From positions 1 to 16,829 of the forward strand of contig DJLG01000136.1 in the NCBI GenBank assembly GCA_002434915.1: a stretch of DNA of 16,829 nucleotides, written 5' to 3'. This stretch comes from Proteobacteria bacterium UBA6522. Its GTDB lineage: Bacteria; Pseudomonadota; Gammaproteobacteria; Steroidobacterales; Rariloculaceae. The first letter of the stretch is position 1, and every line of letters begins with the position of its first letter. Below are positions 15,118-16,829 of the stretch, one piece after another. The notes beneath the pieces were generated by a model. The model was not told where the DNA came from and ran no database searches. It saw only the letters and a program-made list of their open reading frames with translations. The position numbers and the translations under genes were made by a program.

Positions 15118-15567
15118 TTACCCCCAAACACCCCAAAAGTACACACTAGAAAAAGACATGCTGCCATTTCCTAATCCCAATACGTCACTAAAAATTCCCC
15201 AAAGAGTCGCTAACATTAATAAGCCAGTAGACATAAGCGTGATAATCATTCCAGGCCTGCGACTTGCGGGGTTTCTCAAATAAGCATCAGCATAAATCAC
15301 TCGCCCTACCACCCAAACAGACCCTATACCAGCAGCAAGCAGATCTCCTAGAACACTTGTTGAAAGCCATAGTACCGGAATAAACAAAACAAGCTGTTCT
15401 ACTGTATTCATATGAATTCTGAATGCACGTTCAAATTCAGAAGAACCAGTTAATGAAGGAGCTTCTATATTAAATTTGGCACGCATCATCCCCACACGAG
15501 CACCAAATACCAATGTAACCACTAAAGAAATGATGGTTACTAAGACAGTATATTTCATGGGCACCAT
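15118..15567 (-). CDS. MAPEG-family membrane protein
   Basis: MAPEG proteins are four-helix membrane enzymes, including microsomal glutathione transferases and eicosanoid-pathway proteins; bacterial members are mostly uncharacterised. The 149-residue product has hydrophobic segments at about 5-25, 58-78, 80-96 and 105-127. The family signature is ERAFRIHMNTVEQL (45-58), fitting E-R-x3-H-x-N-x2-E, with the later Y-LRNP-RRPG segment. These residues bind glutathione in studied members, so a glutathione-dependent role is possible but unproven. Two starts are possible, ATG at 15565-15567 and at 15556-15558, neither with a clear ribosome site. The gene follows the hydrolase by 26 bp and probably shares its transcript. 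Its 3' end abuts tRNA-Glu. Confidence 0.85.
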   Translation of the reverse strand: MVPMKYTVLVTIISLVVTLVFGARVGMMRAKFNIEAPSLTGSSEFERAFRIHMNTVEQLVLFIPVLWLSTSVLGDLLAAGIGSVWVVGRVIYADAYLRNPASRRPGMIITLMSTGLLMLATLWGIFSDVLGLGNGSMSFSSVYFWGVWG

Positions 15568-15593
15568 TTGACTATTTATTCAACTTAGAATTT

Positions 15594-16829
15594 CTAGCTA
15601 GTATTCACTAATTGTTTTGCCGCCCAATCTATATCTGTAGGCAACCTGAGATCTAAAGGACCTCCTGACTTTGCTTCGTGGTGTGGATGACCAGCACCAG
15701 ACCACATTTGCCTATCTGAATTAATAGCTGCGTTATAAAGCCTAAAGGCGCCCTGAGGATCCATAATACGGTCCTTTGGACCATAACCTATCAACATAGG
15801 GCATTCGATTTTCTGAGCAAGACCTTCAATAGAGTATTCCTCCAAACGCCTCCTAGCATCTGGAAGATCTCTAGCACCAATTATCCAACGAACCCTATCT
15901 TGAATTGGCGGATAATATTCAAAAATATCCCTAAGTAGATCATGAGAACCGGCAGATACCAGGACAGCTTTAATTCTACTGTCACCGGTAGCTGCACGAG
16001 GGGCAGCAAAGCTCCCCATACTTTGACCTTGCAGTCCAATTCTATCGGGATCAATATCAGCTCGGGATTGCACATAATCTATCAACGGCGTCACATACCT
16101 TTCAGGATCCGGTTCCATATATAAATTCTGTAACCGCTTAGCTGCGCCTTGTCCAGGCAAATCAATAACTAAATAGGCCATCCCTCGATCTGTATAGCGC
16201 CCACCTCCCATTATTGTATTTTCAGCTAAAGAATCAGCGCCTTGATAATTTATAACAATAGGGAAACGGGTCCCAGGTTCGCCACCAGGCTTACGGAGAT
16301 AACCTTGCAAATCATGACCATCAACGCGAATATTGACTCGTTCAAAAGGTGGCGAATCAAGCTCCCATGCTTTATCAAATAATTCACGGAATTTCATATA
16401 ACCTGGCAGCATCGTTTCATCAGAATCCTCCTGATAAACAATAGAAAGCCGATAAAACCGGCTAGCACGCATATAAAAACCATGAGCGGATGTATTTAAA
16501 CCATGTTCCTCATAACCTACGGCAAGTTCCTCATTTATTTGTGCTACACGGTTCCACTCCGTATACCAAGATAAGGGGTCAAAAGGTCTCATGCGTCGAG
16601 CGACTTGGAGCTCATGTGGATCATCTGTATGAATAGACTGATTAAGCCGTATTTCCATTTGACCACCACCAACTACTGGTTCGCCAGTGAATAACTCATC
16701 ATGATTTCGGCCTCCAATCTCACCAACATATCTATTACCAGGACCAAGATCCTGTGCTGATGCAGGAACGGAAAGCGTTTTAGCTAATACCGGCATGCTA
16801 GCTGATAGTAACCCGAGTTTTACAGCATT
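15594..16829 (-). CDS. Secreted alpha/beta hydrolase, 2,6-dihydropseudooxynicotine hydrolase/FrsA-like (5' end cut by window edge)
   Basis: The frame is open to the last base of the window. An ATG at 16794-16796 would give 400 residues, but the 11 codons upstream, NAVKLGLLSAS, continue as the hydrophobic core of an export signal that ends at PASA before QD. The true start therefore lies beyond 16829. In numbering from that ATG, an N-terminal helical cap (about 60-150) precedes the alpha/beta hydrolase fold. The nucleophile elbow is GQSMG (257-261, Ser259). The likely acid is Asp342 in GPKD and the likely base is one of the histidines in GHPHHE (369-374). The arrangement resembles 2,6-dihydropseudooxynicotine hydrolase and related C-C or ester hydrolases. 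The substrate cannot be inferred. The signal looks compatible with Tat export, but the RR region is not visible. Confidence 0.8.
   Translation of the reverse strand, partial: NAVKLGLLSASMPVLAKTLSVPASAQDLGPGNRYVGEIGGRNHDELFTGEPVVGGGQMEIRLNQSIHTDDPHELQVARRMRPFDPLSWYTEWNRVAQINEELAVGYEEHGLNTSAHGFYMRASRFYRLSIVYQEDSDETMLPGYMKFRELFDKAWELDSPPFERVNIRVDGHDLQGYLRKPGGEPGTRFPIVINYQGADSLAENTIMGGGRYTDRGMAYLVIDLPGQGAAKRLQNLYMEPDPERYVTPLIDYVQSRADIDPDRIGLQGQSMGSFAAPRAATGDSRIKAVLVSAGSHDLLRDIFEYYPPIQDRVRWIIGARDLPDARRRLEEYSIEGLAQKIECPMLIGYGPKDRIMDPQGAFRLYNAAINSDRQMWSGAGHPHHEAKSGGPLDLRLPTDIDWAAKQLVNTS

Noticed and set aside
1..16829. Insertion sequences, CRISPR repeats, phage, toxin-antitoxin or defence genes
   Set aside because: No transposase, integrase, regular spaced repeats or small gene pairs were seen on either strand; nearly all bases lie in recognised housekeeping genes.

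Overview
The window reads as chromosomal DNA from a gammaproteobacterium. The main reason is the gene order nnr-tsaE-amiB-mutL-miaA-hfq-hflX-hflK-hflC with queG divergent from nnr, which is the arrangement known from Escherichia coli and relatives. The proteins themselves (an Hfq nearly identical to the enterobacterial one in its Sm core, and a 426-residue HflX) agree. The DNA is moderately AT-rich and uses several TTG and GTG starts. No genus can be named from sequence alone; an uncultivated marine lineage is only a guess. I found no mobile element, CRISPR array, toxin-antitoxin pair, defence locus or convincing new system. This is mostly a well-conserved housekeeping region, and the interest lies in regulatory detail.

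Region 1 (1-9960, minus strand) is one long co-oriented block. It runs nnr (repair of hydrated NAD(P)H and its epimer), tsaE (tRNA t6A synthesis), amiB (cell-wall amidase for division), mutL (mismatch repair), miaA (tRNA i6A37), hfq (sRNA chaperone), hflX (ribosome-rescue GTPase), then hflK and hflC (membrane SPFH complex regulating FtsH). hflC is cut by the left edge. Gaps are short. A sigma70-like promoter lies before amiB and a sigma32-like one before hfq, so sub-operons are likely. MutL carries the complete endonuclease signature, so MutH-independent mismatch repair is expected.

Region 2 (9961-11088) holds queG (last step of queuosine synthesis), divergent from nnr across only 24 bp. That gap contains overlapping -10-like elements on the two strands. 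The start codons sit where leaderless or nearly leaderless transcripts would begin.

Region 3 (11098-14966, minus) is pcnB, a deoxynucleoside kinase, panB and panC, convergent with queG. It resembles the common pcnB-folK-panB-panC cluster, but a dNK-family kinase stands where folK is usual.

Region 4 (15042-16829) starts with a plus-strand tRNA-Glu with anticodon CTC. Its CCA end lies one base from the stop of a convergent MAPEG membrane protein. Upstream of the MAPEG gene is a secreted alpha/beta hydrolase whose N-terminus lies beyond the right edge. This is the only accessory-looking part.

No gene-free stretch exceeds about 160 bp. The longest are 3509-3668, 7794-7908 and 13563-13673; their contents are described in the entries.
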